A stretch of DNA of 33,333 bases from Minisyncoccota bacterium. Its GTDB lineage: Bacteria; Patescibacteriota; Minisyncoccia; Phycocordibacterales; GCA-2747955. Positions 1 through 9,168 of the stretch are shown one piece after another. Each line of letters begins with the position of its first letter. Position 1 is the first letter of the stretch. Location: positions 1 to 33,333 of the forward strand of contig JAHDDI010000002.1 in the NCBI GenBank assembly GCA_020629435.1, given 5' to 3'. The translations under genes were made by a program, and so were the position numbers. The notes beneath the pieces were generated by a model that saw only the letters and a list, made by a program, of their open reading frames with translations, was not told the origin of the DNA and made no database searches.

Positions 1-2
1 AG

Positions 3-314
3 GATGGAGAAGTTGAGCGGTTAGTGTATTTTGATTTTCTCACAAATGGAACAGACTGGCGTCACGTGACCGTCTTGCCTAAGGATAAATATATCCGTAA
101 TATTTCTGATGATTTATTGCGATCAAACTTATACTCGACACAAACTCCGTCAGGTGATGTGATAATTTCAAGAGAAAGAAAAAATAATCAGAGCGAACTA
201 TTTAGTCTTGAGCAGAAACCAATTACGGTTAAATTAGTTAGTAGTAAGGAGATGAATAATAAAAATGTATTCGAAGTTTATAAGCGTAAAGAATGGGTAA
301 TTCCATTTAATTAA
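3..314 (+). CDS. 5'-truncated protein, possible paralog/positional equivalent of the small anchored partner protein at 6062-6568
   Basis: Frame is open to the window edge (DGEVERLVYFDFL...), ends TAA at 314; immediately precedes an HTTM-like gene as 6062 does. Confidence 0.6.
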   Translation, partial: DGEVERLVYFDFLTNGTDWRHVTVLPKDKYIRNISDDLLRSNLYSTQTPSGDVIISRERKNNQSELFSLEQKPITVKLVSSKEMNNKNVFEVYKRKEWVIPFN

Positions 315-318
315 TAAC

Positions 319-1146
319 ATGCAACATTTTTTCATAGTAAAAATACTGTCCCTATTGGTGTTTGCCTTTTATTTCAAGATCTCACTATATAGTAGTGTTG
401 CTATCTTAATCTTGATTCCTTTACTGGTTTTTAAAAGAAATTTGATTAATAATTCAATTGTATGGCTGATCCCATTTGTACTACTTTCTTTTGATTTATA
501 TTCAAATTGGTTGGTTTTAGCGAATCATGAATGGGTAATGTGGTATTGGAGTATTGTTCTTTTGGTTGCTAGTGTTTATTATAAAAAATCGGATATTAGC
601 GAGGAGATCATGAAAAACGGCGCAAGACAGTTACTGATAATAATAATGCTGGTTGCGGTTGCATGGAAGGTAACAAATCCAGCGTATCTTAGTGGATCAT
701 TTTTTGAAAGAACAATGATTTCAAATCCGCTATTTGAAAATTTTTCATTATTGGTAGGTGATTTAACCGTAGATCAGTTACGGTATAATCAGCAAATAGA
801 AGTGACTAAATTTACCAATCTTGTTCCCGGTGAATTGAATACCGAACACGAATTAATCAGTACTAATTTGTTTGATTTGTATGGGGTACTCGTGTCTTGG
901 TGGGTTTTGTTGATCGAACTATTGATAGGTGTGTTGTTTTTGTTAAAGAGACAGAAAATCGATATTGCTGCGCACTGGTTACACATATTATTTATTATCA
1001 CAACATATTTTGCAGTACCTATTGTTGGATTTGGCTGGATACTGATTGTACTAGGATTTGCATTAACTCAGAATATGCCAAAAAATATTACATATGGTTA
1101 TTTTGTGGCAGGAATATTGATGTGCCTGTACGGATTACCGTTGTAG
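319..1146 (+). CDS. polytopic membrane protein, HTTM/DoxX-like; paralog of 6571-7458
   Basis: Shares NHxWVxWYW, LLIIIMLVAVxWK, GxFFE, VGDLT, WWVLLIE and GFxWI blocks with the 6571 ORF. Confidence 0.8.
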   Translation: MQHFFIVKILSLLVFAFYFKISLYSSVAILILIPLLVFKRNLINNSIVWLIPFVLLSFDLYSNWLVLANHEWVMWYWSIVLLVASVYYKKSDISEEIMKNGARQLLIIIMLVAVAWKVTNPAYLSGSFFERTMISNPLFENFSLLVGDLTVDQLRYNQQIEVTKFTNLVPGELNTEHELISTNLFDLYGVLVSWWVLLIELLIGVLFLLKRQKIDIAAHWLHILFIITTYFAVPIVGFGWILIVLGFALTQNMPKNITYGYFVAGILMCLYGLPL

Positions 1147-1278
1147 TCAATAGTACTTGATTGATATGTAATTTATTCTTAAGGAGTTTTCTGTTCAGAG
1201 ACAATAATCAATTACGCATGTCTTTTATCCTATGAATAGAAACTTTGCCCCAATTACTTTTTCCTGTATTATTAAACG

Positions 1279-2340
1279 ATGAATAAATATATATTTTTTG
1301 TATTAGGAGGTCTCAGTGTTGCATCGGTATCTTATGGTGCTGTCTCAACATTTCAAGACGGTCTAGTTGTGGGGGGAACGTCACTGACCAGTGGATTATT
1401 AATGGAAGTCGAGGGGAAAATTGGGGCACAGGAACTATGTAACGAATCAGGTGTAGAATGTTCAGATGTATCAAGTATTTTTAGTGTTACCTCAGGTGGT
1501 GGTATTACGGGTTCTGGATCTGGGGGGTATTTACCCAAGTTTAGTAGTGGAGTGAATTTAGGTAACTCAGTAATACGGCAATCAAATGACGGAAACATTG
1601 GTATTGCAGTTGCTGGGATGGCAAATGGGGACTCGCAATCATCGCGATTACGGGTCTCGGGTAATCTAAAGGTTGATTCACGACATTTATATTTAGGGTC
1701 ACAGGATTTGTACGGTGACAACTCAATTCGTCTCTTTTTTGATTCAAACCACAGTACAGCAACCGGAATGGCGTTCCGGGATGCTGAAAATACTGTGTAT
1801 GGTCATGTATACGGAGATTCAAATGGAACCAGATTTGGGCTACTAGATGGTGATGGACAATGGGCGATAAGGCATGTAAAAGACTCGAACACTAGGTGGA
1901 GTATCAATAATGCTCATTATATGAAATTGACAACAACAGGTCTGCGTATTGGTGATAGTGCAAATGCAGCAGTCACACTTGATGTGCTTGGAGATGCTTC
2001 GATATCAGGAGACATCGAGGCAAGTGATTTCTTGTATAGTTCAGACATGAGACTGAAAAAAAATATTGCAACAGTGTCAGGGTTGGACATCATTACTCAA
2101 TTACGGGGGGTGTCATTTGACTGGATAAACGGAGGAGAATCATCGATTGGTTTTATTGCCCAAGAAGTAGAATCAGTTGTACCTGAACTGGTCAATACGC
2201 GAGACAGTGACGGATTTAAATCGGTAAAATATGCAAATATCAATGCATATCTAGTGGAGGCAGTAAAAGAACAACAAAAAATGATCGAGGACCAACAGAG
2301 ACAGATCGATGAATTACAAGCCCTAATTTCTGAAAAATAA
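1279..2340 (+). CDS. secreted protein with C-terminal Peptidase_S74 intramolecular chaperone auto-processing domain
   Basis: N-terminal signal peptide; C-term SSDMRLKKNIATVSGLDIITQLRGVSFDWI...GFIAQEVESVVPELV...YANINAYLVEAVKEQQ is typical of S74. Confidence 0.88.
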   Translation: MNKYIFFVLGGLSVASVSYGAVSTFQDGLVVGGTSLTSGLLMEVEGKIGAQELCNESGVECSDVSSIFSVTSGGGITGSGSGGYLPKFSSGVNLGNSVIRQSNDGNIGIAVAGMANGDSQSSRLRVSGNLKVDSRHLYLGSQDLYGDNSIRLFFDSNHSTATGMAFRDAENTVYGHVYGDSNGTRFGLLDGDGQWAIRHVKDSNTRWSINNAHYMKLTTTGLRIGDSANAAVTLDVLGDASISGDIEASDFLYSSDMRLKKNIATVSGLDIITQLRGVSFDWINGGESSIGFIAQEVESVVPELVNTRDSDGFKSVKYANINAYLVEAVKEQQKMIEDQQRQIDELQALISEK

Positions 2341-2341
2341 T

Positions 2342-3934
2342 ATGAACTATTCACTTAAAAATATGTGCACACAAATAACAAGATCTTTGGTACTGTTCCT
2401 GTGTATTGGAGTATTTGCAGTTCCAAGTATTACCAACGGAGGAGGAGGGGGGTCAAGCCATACCTACACGGGTTTCCCAGCAGTCCCGTCTCCACCAACT
2501 GATCCGAACAATATCTATAGCTCGTTATTTGCGGCGGTCACTAATGGGTTTTCAACGCTGACCAGTAGACAACCAGTTTTAAAAGATAATTACTGCCAGG
2601 TCAGTCATGGTGTACAAGGACGTTTTGTGCCATCAAAAAAAGCAGCCGGCTGGCTCAGTTTTTTGACCAACGCACCTGCTGATGTGACTATTGAAAATTG
2701 CATAGAAATTGAAACTTGTATCGCGGATACCATTATTGCATCCAACGAGATACATCTTACAGCTAATGCTACTGTGGCACCTCCGACAATTTGTTATCTT
2801 GATATCAATCGAAAAATTGCCTGTACAAATGGTGCTGCAATGAATGTAAATCTCTCGACCAATAGTGCTGGCCCTGATCTGGGTCTGGGTCCTATGCCGG
2901 GGTTTGAAGATGTGGAATATATTGATTACGAGCCTCTAGGTAACTTTTATTCTGGATATTCAAACGAAGTTCCATTTGGGGGAGGGTGCGGTATTAAGGC
3001 CGACGATCTAGAGATAAGTTGTTCTGACTCGATTTATCCTTCTTATAACGATGGTCTATTACCTACCACAGAACACTTCAGGAGAATCGTACAGAACCAT
3101 CCATATGGACAGTTTACCGAGTTGGCAATGGGGAAATCTTCTGCCTGTGCTTTGGGTGTTGACAAAACAGTTTCGTGTTGGGGGGGTATGATGAACCCCG
3201 AACCAAATTTTTTTGTAATCAGCGGAAGTGTTGATTGGGTTTATGAAGGGGAAATCCCTGAACCAACTGGGGAGTTCAAAAAAATCAAAAATGTTAGCTG
3301 GAATATGTTTTGCGGACTTAAGCAATCAAATTCTGCCATAGAATGTTGGGGAGTCAACAGAGAGGGTAATTCAACAAAATTCTATCCTGCCTCTAACCAG
3401 AATTTTGTAGATATGTTTTTCTTGGGGGGGGTCCACTATGGAAGCGCAATTTGCGGGGTCACTGCAGCCGGATACATTCAATGTCCCAGCAACGCTGATT
3501 TAACCACAGTGGGGTTGGATGCAGCGTCGATGGCTATTGTGGATGGCTTGGAAAATGAAGGACCGTTTTCAGCGAATACTGTAGTTGAAGACTCCATCAT
3601 GCTTGTAGAAGGAAAACGATTTTTACTTTTGCATGATGACGGCACAATGTCCGCTCGCGGACTACGGATATGGAAAAATAATAACAACAACACTGTGTTA
3701 CAAAACGCTACTGCGTCAACATCTATTCCGACTCTTGCATGGGACAACAACGACTTTTTTGGCCAGAGTATGCCCGCTCCGGGTGGTGATGCTGCCGAAC
3801 ATACTTGCGGTTTTGTCGGGGGCTCTCTACAATGTATCCAAACAGGAACAAACGTAGCCGGACAGGGGACAGTAACGACTATCCCGGCGGTTCACCAGTT
3901 CTACGCCGATTCGTTCTGTAGCACGATTGATTAG
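2342..3934 (+). CDS. secreted Cys-rich protein with RCC1/BLIP-II-like repeats
   Basis: Signal peptide; repeats such as SSACALGVDKTVSCWGG, MFCGLKQSNSAIECWGVN, AICGVTAAGYIQCPS. Confidence 0.72.
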   Translation: MNYSLKNMCTQITRSLVLFLCIGVFAVPSITNGGGGGSSHTYTGFPAVPSPPTDPNNIYSSLFAAVTNGFSTLTSRQPVLKDNYCQVSHGVQGRFVPSKKAAGWLSFLTNAPADVTIENCIEIETCIADTIIASNEIHLTANATVAPPTICYLDINRKIACTNGAAMNVNLSTNSAGPDLGLGPMPGFEDVEYIDYEPLGNFYSGYSNEVPFGGGCGIKADDLEISCSDSIYPSYNDGLLPTTEHFRRIVQNHPYGQFTELAMGKSSACALGVDKTVSCWGGMMNPEPNFFVISGSVDWVYEGEIPEPTGEFKKIKNVSWNMFCGLKQSNSAIECWGVNREGNSTKFYPASNQNFVDMFFLGGVHYGSAICGVTAAGYIQCPSNADLTTVGLDAASMAIVDGLENEGPFSANTVVEDSIMLVEGKRFLLLHDDGTMSARGLRIWKNNNNNTVLQNATASTSIPTLAWDNNDFFGQSMPAPGGDAAEHTCGFVGGSLQCIQTGTNVAGQGTVTTIPAVHQFYADSFCSTID

Positions 3935-3977
3935 ATAAAAGGACATCAATGATGGGGGCTGTAATAGAGTAATAAAC

Positions 3978-4011
3978 AAAAAGAAACCTGATATTAATCA
4001 GGTTTCTTTTT
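3978..4011. terminator. bidirectional intrinsic terminator
   Basis: AAAAAGAAACCTGAT-ATTA-ATCAGGTTTCTTTTT; stop codon of the minus-strand CDS lies in the loop. Confidence 0.85.
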
Positions 4012-5541
4012 ATTTGTGTACATCAACAGTGAAAATATGGAAAGAAACAAGAACAAATAAGGAGTTCGGTTAAATAGTGTATTAGAACTGTGTAGTTCAA
4101 CCTGGGCCAGAGCATGACTTTCTGATAGAGACGGTACAATTTGACCATAGTTATTAATGATATATGCAGATGCCATGTTGTTTGATTTCACTGTGAAACG
4201 ATTATTTTCTGCTGACCGAACCTGGTTCATGTACCGCATTTGTACGTCCAATACAGGGTGGTCGTGTAGGCTCGCGTGTGAGCCGATATTAACCAAAATC
4301 TGGGACTGTCTGGATATTTGGGACAGAATCCATGGAGAATGTATTTCAGAACACAGATTAATTCCTATCTTATATGCGTCAATTAACGACACTGATACTG
4401 CGTCACCCTTGTGGTATCCACGCAGATTTTCAAATACTGGAATAACGTCTGGTTGGCCCATTATAGTAATAAAAAAACTAAAAACCTGCGGCAATGATTC
4501 GCCACCTGGAACAAGTAGTTTTTTTACGTAGCCGTCTTGAAACGAAGAACGGTTATTGTAGGTCTGTGCCTGGGCATAGGCAATTGGACCGGGCGTCCTG
4601 TAAGAATCAATGATGGTTGTGTGTAAATCAAGATATATGTCCTGCTGTTGCAGTGAATACAAAAACCGACTGTCTTCGGGAAGCGCAACGAAATCAATTG
4701 ATGGGTTTTGTATGAAAAGGGTCGCCAGCTCGTCACTTATTTCTTTGTTTTTTACTGATTCTGTAAGTGGACCTCCCACGGAAATACTGGGAGTGTCTGT
4801 GCGTAATCCAGCAGCAAATAATGATGCTGTAGCCTGTCTGTTGATTACAAACCAGTGTATTCCACAGACTAGCAAAATAATCGCACCCGAGACCCAGAGA
4901 GCCTTTTTTTCTTTATCTAAAAATTCTTGTGGTTGTATGATCAATTGAACAAAAATCAGTCCTGACCACACCACCATGAAAGAAAGCATAAATACGCCAC
5001 CCACCGATGCAAAAAAGGATAACCACGGTGCTGTTGCCTGAGAATACCCAATAAAGGCAAAAGTGTAATGAGTCAGCGCCAGAGATTGTTCGGAATAGGT
5101 CAGCACATAATAATTAAGCGAACTAATCTGTTCTAGTAGTACCCACCCAAAAGAGATAGTGATAATATTTTTTGGAATATCATACCGATTGCAAATAGAG
5201 ACCACTATTGGCGCAGCCAAACCTATTGCTATCGATGCAGACAACCAGACAGTGATTGTGTACAGCATGCTAAGACCTGTTGTTACTCCAGCAATTTCAA
5301 TCGGGTGTGACCCTAGGAACCAAGAAGTGCAATATGCAACATAACTGGAGAAAAGAATAAAACCATGCCACGGTTTGGCATTAAAAATAATAAACACCCC
5401 GAAACCAGTAAGCATGATTGCCAATAAGTAGTGATAATACATAGACCAACCCCACACGGCTCCAAAGGCCAGTAAATAATACCAACGAGGATGGAGGAGT
5501 TGGTATGCAAGAGCAGATTGTATATTTTTAAACAAAATCAT
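3994..5541 (-). CDS. lnt: apolipoprotein N-acyltransferase-like protein (membrane region plus CN-hydrolase domain)
   Basis: Candidate Glu-Lys-Cys triad in FVALPEDSRF, YVKKLLVPGGESLP, INLCSEIHSP; multiple TM helices; start placed at MILFKNIQ. Confidence 0.8.
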   Translation of the reverse strand: MILFKNIQSALAYQLLHPRWYYLLAFGAVWGWSMYYHYLLAIMLTGFGVFIIFNAKPWHGFILFSSYVAYCTSWFLGSHPIEIAGVTTGLSMLYTITVWLSASIAIGLAAPIVVSICNRYDIPKNIITISFGWVLLEQISSLNYYVLTYSEQSLALTHYTFAFIGYSQATAPWLSFFASVGGVFMLSFMVVWSGLIFVQLIIQPQEFLDKEKKALWVSGAIILLVCGIHWFVINRQATASLFAAGLRTDTPSISVGGPLTESVKNKEISDELATLFIQNPSIDFVALPEDSRFLYSLQQQDIYLDLHTTIIDSYRTPGPIAYAQAQTYNNRSSFQDGYVKKLLVPGGESLPQVFSFFITIMGQPDVIPVFENLRGYHKGDAVSVSLIDAYKIGINLCSEIHSPWILSQISRQSQILVNIGSHASLHDHPVLDVQMRYMNQVRSAENNRFTVKSNNMASAYIINNYGQIVPSLSESHALAQVELHSSNTLFNRTPYLFLFLSIFSLLMYTNKKKPD

Positions 5542-5629
5542 TATGCGTATTGTACTAGATAGACCACGGTATTCACAATTATGTAACACAGTTTTCTATA
5601 ATATATTTTTATGCTAATGTAGAAAGATA

Positions 5630-6052
5630 ATGAATAAAAACATAAAAATAGTATTTTTAGTAGCAATGTGTTTCCTGATTGCAGGTCTGGGGTGGTTATT
5701 TTTTGAAAATAAAAAAAATGATGCACAACTGCTTGAGCAACAAGCGACTGATGCAGCTATCAGCCAGGAGCAAACAAGAAAAGATTTTGAAACATCACAA
5801 CAAGTATTGGAGAAAGTTCAACTGTCCATCGAGTACGGGGTTCCTCCGACTAAAAAAGTTGAAATATACGAAAATCTTTGTGGTAAAAAATTAGACCCAC
5901 AATTTCTTGAATTAGCGATGAATGACTATTTTTTTGATTACGGTATTTCAGAAGAACAAATAGTGTCAGCGTATCAAGCCGATGAATACAGTTTGGATTT
6001 GATTGAACAAGAGTGGGGAATAACAGCGGAAGAATTCTGTAGTCTAGAATAA
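5630..6052 (+). CDS. single-pass membrane protein of unknown function
   Basis: N-terminal TM helix then charged soluble region with two Cys (ENLCG...EEFCSLE). Confidence 0.65.
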   Translation: MNKNIKIVFLVAMCFLIAGLGWLFFENKKNDAQLLEQQATDAAISQEQTRKDFETSQQVLEKVQLSIEYGVPPTKKVEIYENLCGKKLDPQFLELAMNDYFFDYGISEEQIVSAYQADEYSLDLIEQEWGITAEEFCSLE

Positions 6053-6061
6053 ATAAAATTT

Positions 6062-6568
6062 ATGGGCCAGAAAAATATTTTAAAATTTGTCGGTGCCTCG
6101 TTCGTACCAATTTTATTTTTCGGTATTTTTTTTCCAATGCACATGTTTAATGTATTGGTGCATGACCAGTCAAACTGGAAGGGGGGTGGTATGGGTATGT
6201 TTTCTGGATTTGAACACCACACTAAACGACATGTTGCGTATTATTTTGTTACACATGAAGGGCAGAGAATAAGAACTAACATTGATCACCGTGTGATACA
6301 CGAACTAGAGGCACGATTCGAGTTATTGCCAACACATAACAATGCGCAAAAAATTATCGATGCTGCTCGAAATACACCCATGGAAATTGTATATCAAACA
6401 GGAAATTTCATGACCTTGCGTGTGGCAACAGAATTTTCGCAACAAGAACTGTTTGACTACGCAGATGGTTCTTTTGTTATAGAGCTATGGAAAATGGACT
6501 ATGTGGAGCGGTCTGAAGATGCTATTACTACAAATATCCGCAATGCGGCAATTTATTACCTGAATTAA
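6062..6568 (+). CDS. membrane-anchored small protein, candidate partner of HTTM-like protein
   Basis: N-terminal TM, then SNWKGGGMGMFSGFEHHTKRHVAYYF; 2-nt spacing to the next gene. Confidence 0.65.
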   Translation: MGQKNILKFVGASFVPILFFGIFFPMHMFNVLVHDQSNWKGGGMGMFSGFEHHTKRHVAYYFVTHEGQRIRTNIDHRVIHELEARFELLPTHNNAQKIIDAARNTPMEIVYQTGNFMTLRVATEFSQQELFDYADGSFVIELWKMDYVERSEDAITTNIRNAAIYYLN

Positions 6569-6570
6569 AT

Positions 6571-7458
6571 ATGTTTAAAAAAATTACCTATTATCTTTTT
6601 ACTCAAGATTCAACAGAATTTATTTTTCTGATACAGTTTCTGACAGTACCAATAGCGACGTTTGCATATGGACATACACCCGAGATTTTGCCCGTGTTAA
6701 TTGCGCTATGTATTGGTGTATGTTTGTATCCAAAAATTGCACAGCAGCCACTATTTTGGATCGGGATGTTGGGTGTGACCACCTATGATATGTATCACCA
6801 TGCATTATTTGCCGCCAACCATTCGTGGGTTGTATGGTATTGGTTAATTGCAGTCACAATCGCAACATGTTTTATTCGGACTGGTGATGCGTTACAGATA
6901 CTGAATAATAACGCCCGGTGGCTGCTTATAATAATCATGTTGGTTGCGGTAGGATGGAAGGCTGCCAAGCCCGAATATGTAAATGGAACTTTTTTTGAAT
7001 TTAATTTAGTCAGTAATACCAAAATGGCGCCTTTTGTCTCTGTAGTAGGTGATTTAACTGACAAACAAATAAATAGCAATATACACGGCACAGCTCGTAT
7101 GTTCTTAGATCTTGAGCAAGAACAAACGGTACTTCATTCATCTTGGTACATGCGAGTAATCGCACACATGGCAACGTGGTGGGTATTGTTGATTGAATTT
7201 GCGGTTGGATTACTGTTATTGTTCTATAAAAAAAGTTTTGATTATTGGGCACACATGTTTCATCTGCAGTTTATGTTTTTTACGTACATGGCAGCACCGA
7301 TTATGGGTTTTGCATGGATTATTTGGTTACTAGGCTACAGTTTAACCTGGGGACACTCTGTGCAACTGAGAAAATATTATATTGCGTTGGCGCTATTGTT
7401 TTTTGTGTACATGGCTCCGTGGGAGGCATGGTACATAAACTATTTATGGCACCAGTAA
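6571..7458 (+). CDS. polytopic membrane protein, HTTM/DoxX-like; paralog of 319-1146
   Basis: Conserved blocks with 319 ORF (see that feature). Confidence 0.8.
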   Translation: MFKKITYYLFTQDSTEFIFLIQFLTVPIATFAYGHTPEILPVLIALCIGVCLYPKIAQQPLFWIGMLGVTTYDMYHHALFAANHSWVVWYWLIAVTIATCFIRTGDALQILNNNARWLLIIIMLVAVGWKAAKPEYVNGTFFEFNLVSNTKMAPFVSVVGDLTDKQINSNIHGTARMFLDLEQEQTVLHSSWYMRVIAHMATWWVLLIEFAVGLLLLFYKKSFDYWAHMFHLQFMFFTYMAAPIMGFAWIIWLLGYSLTWGHSVQLRKYYIALALLFFVYMAPWEAWYINYLWHQ

Positions 7459-7489
7459 TTGTAAGGGGCATGTCACTACACATTGCGCG

Positions 7490-7517
7490 TTGTAAATAAA
7501 CACGTCCGTGCTATAAT
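7490..7517 (+). promoter_or_regulatory. promoter of rpsN-secY operon
   Basis: TTGTAA-N16-TATAAT with extended -10 (TGC)TATAAT. Confidence 0.7.
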
Positions 7518-7532
7518 TCCGCGCATCTTATG

Positions 7533-7557
7533 TCTGATGTACGTTTTGTGTATCAGA
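7533..7557 (+). promoter_or_regulatory. leader hairpin upstream of rpsN
   Basis: TCTGATGTAC-GTTTT-GTGTATCAGA, 10 bp including two G-U pairs. Confidence 0.5.
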
Positions 7558-7594
7558 GGTAACGATAAATTATTATTATTTATTTACACTTAGT

Positions 7595-7780
7595 ATGGCC
7601 AAAAAATCGGTTATTGCTCGGTCAGAAAAAAAAGCTAAATTCTCATCTCGAAAGGTCAATCGATGTTTCAAGTGTGGGCGTGCTCATGGTTACATGAGAG
7701 ATTTTGATCTGTGCCGAATTTGTTTCCGTGAAATGGCCAACCAAGGTTTGATTCCTGGGATTCAAAAATCCTCTTGGTAA
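7595..7780 (+). CDS. rpsN: 30S ribosomal protein S14 type Z
   Basis: Zinc ribbon [38 protein letters not shown]. Confidence 0.95.
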   Translation: MAKKSVIARSEKKAKFSSRKVNRCFKCGRAHGYMRDFDLCRICFREMANQGLIPGIQKSSW

Positions 7781-7792
7781 TATCGCTTGCTT

Positions 7793-8185
7793 ATGAATGA
7801 CAAAATATCAGAGCTCTTGATAGGAATCAAAAATGCATCTTTGGTTGGTAAAACTCACGCATTTGTTCCTGCATCAAAGCTAAAAAAACAGGTATTGTTA
7901 GTACTCAAAAAACTTAACTACATCGACGATTTCGAAGAAGTAGGAGAGGGAGTAAAAAAACAATTCAAAATTGCCATTGCTTATAACAGCAAAGGCGCAC
8001 CTCGATTTTCAGATGTAAAACGGGTTTCGAAACTTTCGAAACGAGTTTACGTAGGATATCGAAACATCATGCCCGTTAAATACGGACATGGAAACATGAT
8101 TTTATCAACTCCAGAAGGTCTTATGACCGAAGCAGAAGCTCGAGACAAAAAGATTGGAGGAGAGGTATTATTTATTATTTGGTAA
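7793..8185 (+). CDS. rpsH: 30S ribosomal protein S8
   Basis: MNDKISELLIGIKNA... family similarity and operon position; start moved to ATG 7793. Confidence 0.93.
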   Translation: MNDKISELLIGIKNASLVGKTHAFVPASKLKKQVLLVLKKLNYIDDFEEVGEGVKKQFKIAIAYNSKGAPRFSDVKRVSKLSKRVYVGYRNIMPVKYGHGNMILSTPEGLMTEAEARDKKIGGEVLFIIW

Positions 8186-8195
8186 CAGAAGTATT

Positions 8196-8729
8196 ATGAG
8201 TCGAATTGGAAAACAAGAAATTCAAATCCCGGCCGGTACAACTGTTACCGTGGACGGGTCTACTGTCTCTGTAAAAGGTAACTTAGGAGAACTGTCACGA
8301 ACATTTCGTGACGAAGTATCTATTAAAGTAGAAGAAAACACAGTTACTTTTGAACCTAAATCAGATTCACCACTTGCAAAAGCAATGTGGGGAACAGTAG
8401 CCAGCCATGTAAAAAACATGGTAGATGGAGTTAATACAAAATTTCAAAAAGTATTAGAAGTAGAAGGAGTTGGATTTCGTTCAGCAGTGAACGGAAATCA
8501 AGTAGTTCTTAATATCGGATTTTCACACCCTGTGGAAATGAATATCCCAGAAGGACTAGAAGTAACAGCAGAAAAAAATGTTATTACTATCGCCGGTATT
8601 GATAAAGAACTAGTTGGTTCGTTTGCGGCATCAGTGCGAAACAAGAAAAAACCAGAACCCTACAAAGGAAAAGGTATTAAATACAAAGGAGAGATTATTA
8701 AACGAAAACAAGGTAAAAAATCAGTATAG
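8196..8729 (+). CDS. rplF: 50S ribosomal protein L6
   Basis: MSRIGKQEIQIPAGTTVTV... C-term KKPEPYKGKGIKYKGEIIKRKQGKK; start at ATG 8196. Confidence 0.95.
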   Translation: MSRIGKQEIQIPAGTTVTVDGSTVSVKGNLGELSRTFRDEVSIKVEENTVTFEPKSDSPLAKAMWGTVASHVKNMVDGVNTKFQKVLEVEGVGFRSAVNGNQVVLNIGFSHPVEMNIPEGLEVTAEKNVITIAGIDKELVGSFAASVRNKKKPEPYKGKGIKYKGEIIKRKQGKKSV

Positions 8730-8815
8730 AACTGACTATTACCTTGGAGCATTTGTTATACAGACACGGTTGCTAAAGAAAGACACGGATTGCTTTAAAG
8801 AACATACAAATTGTT

Positions 8816-9157
8816 ATGAACACAAAAGAAATAAAACGACAACGTCGACATACACGAGTTCGAAAGTCTATCGCATCAAAGGATGCACGACCTCGATTGT
8901 GTGTGCACCGATCTAACCGGTACGTTACCGGACAGATTATTGATGACTCAACATCAAAAACGTTGGCATACGTTACATCAAAAGGATTATCAGGAGACAC
9001 ATACACAGCGCGTGCAGCGTCTGCAGGTACTGCTATTGCTGAATTGGCAAAAACTGCAGGAGTCGAAAGGGTTGTATTTGACCGAGGGGGTTATCTATAC
9101 ACTGGACGAGTAAAGGCATTTGCAGAAGCAGCACGTAACGGTGGTCTAGAATTTTAA
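8816..9157 (+). CDS. rplR: 50S ribosomal protein L18
   Basis: RPRLCVHRSNRYVTGQIIDD...VVFDRGGYLYTGRVKAFAEAARNGGLEF. Confidence 0.95.
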   Translation: MNTKEIKRQRRHTRVRKSIASKDARPRLCVHRSNRYVTGQIIDDSTSKTLAYVTSKGLSGDTYTARAASAGTAIAELAKTAGVERVVFDRGGYLYTGRVKAFAEAARNGGLEF

Positions 9158-9168
9158 TTCCAATTGAT

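Noticed and set aside
1353-1822. Minus-strand ORFs 1353-1721 and 1541-1822
   Set aside because: Antisense shadows of the S74 gene; low-complexity translations without family signal
1279-2340. Prophage remnant because of the S74 domain
   Set aside because: No other phage structural, lysis or integrase genes adjacent; protein has a signal peptide
8614-8916. Plus ORF bridging rplF and rplR
   Set aside because: Out-of-frame overlap of two ribosomal genes; composition not protein-like
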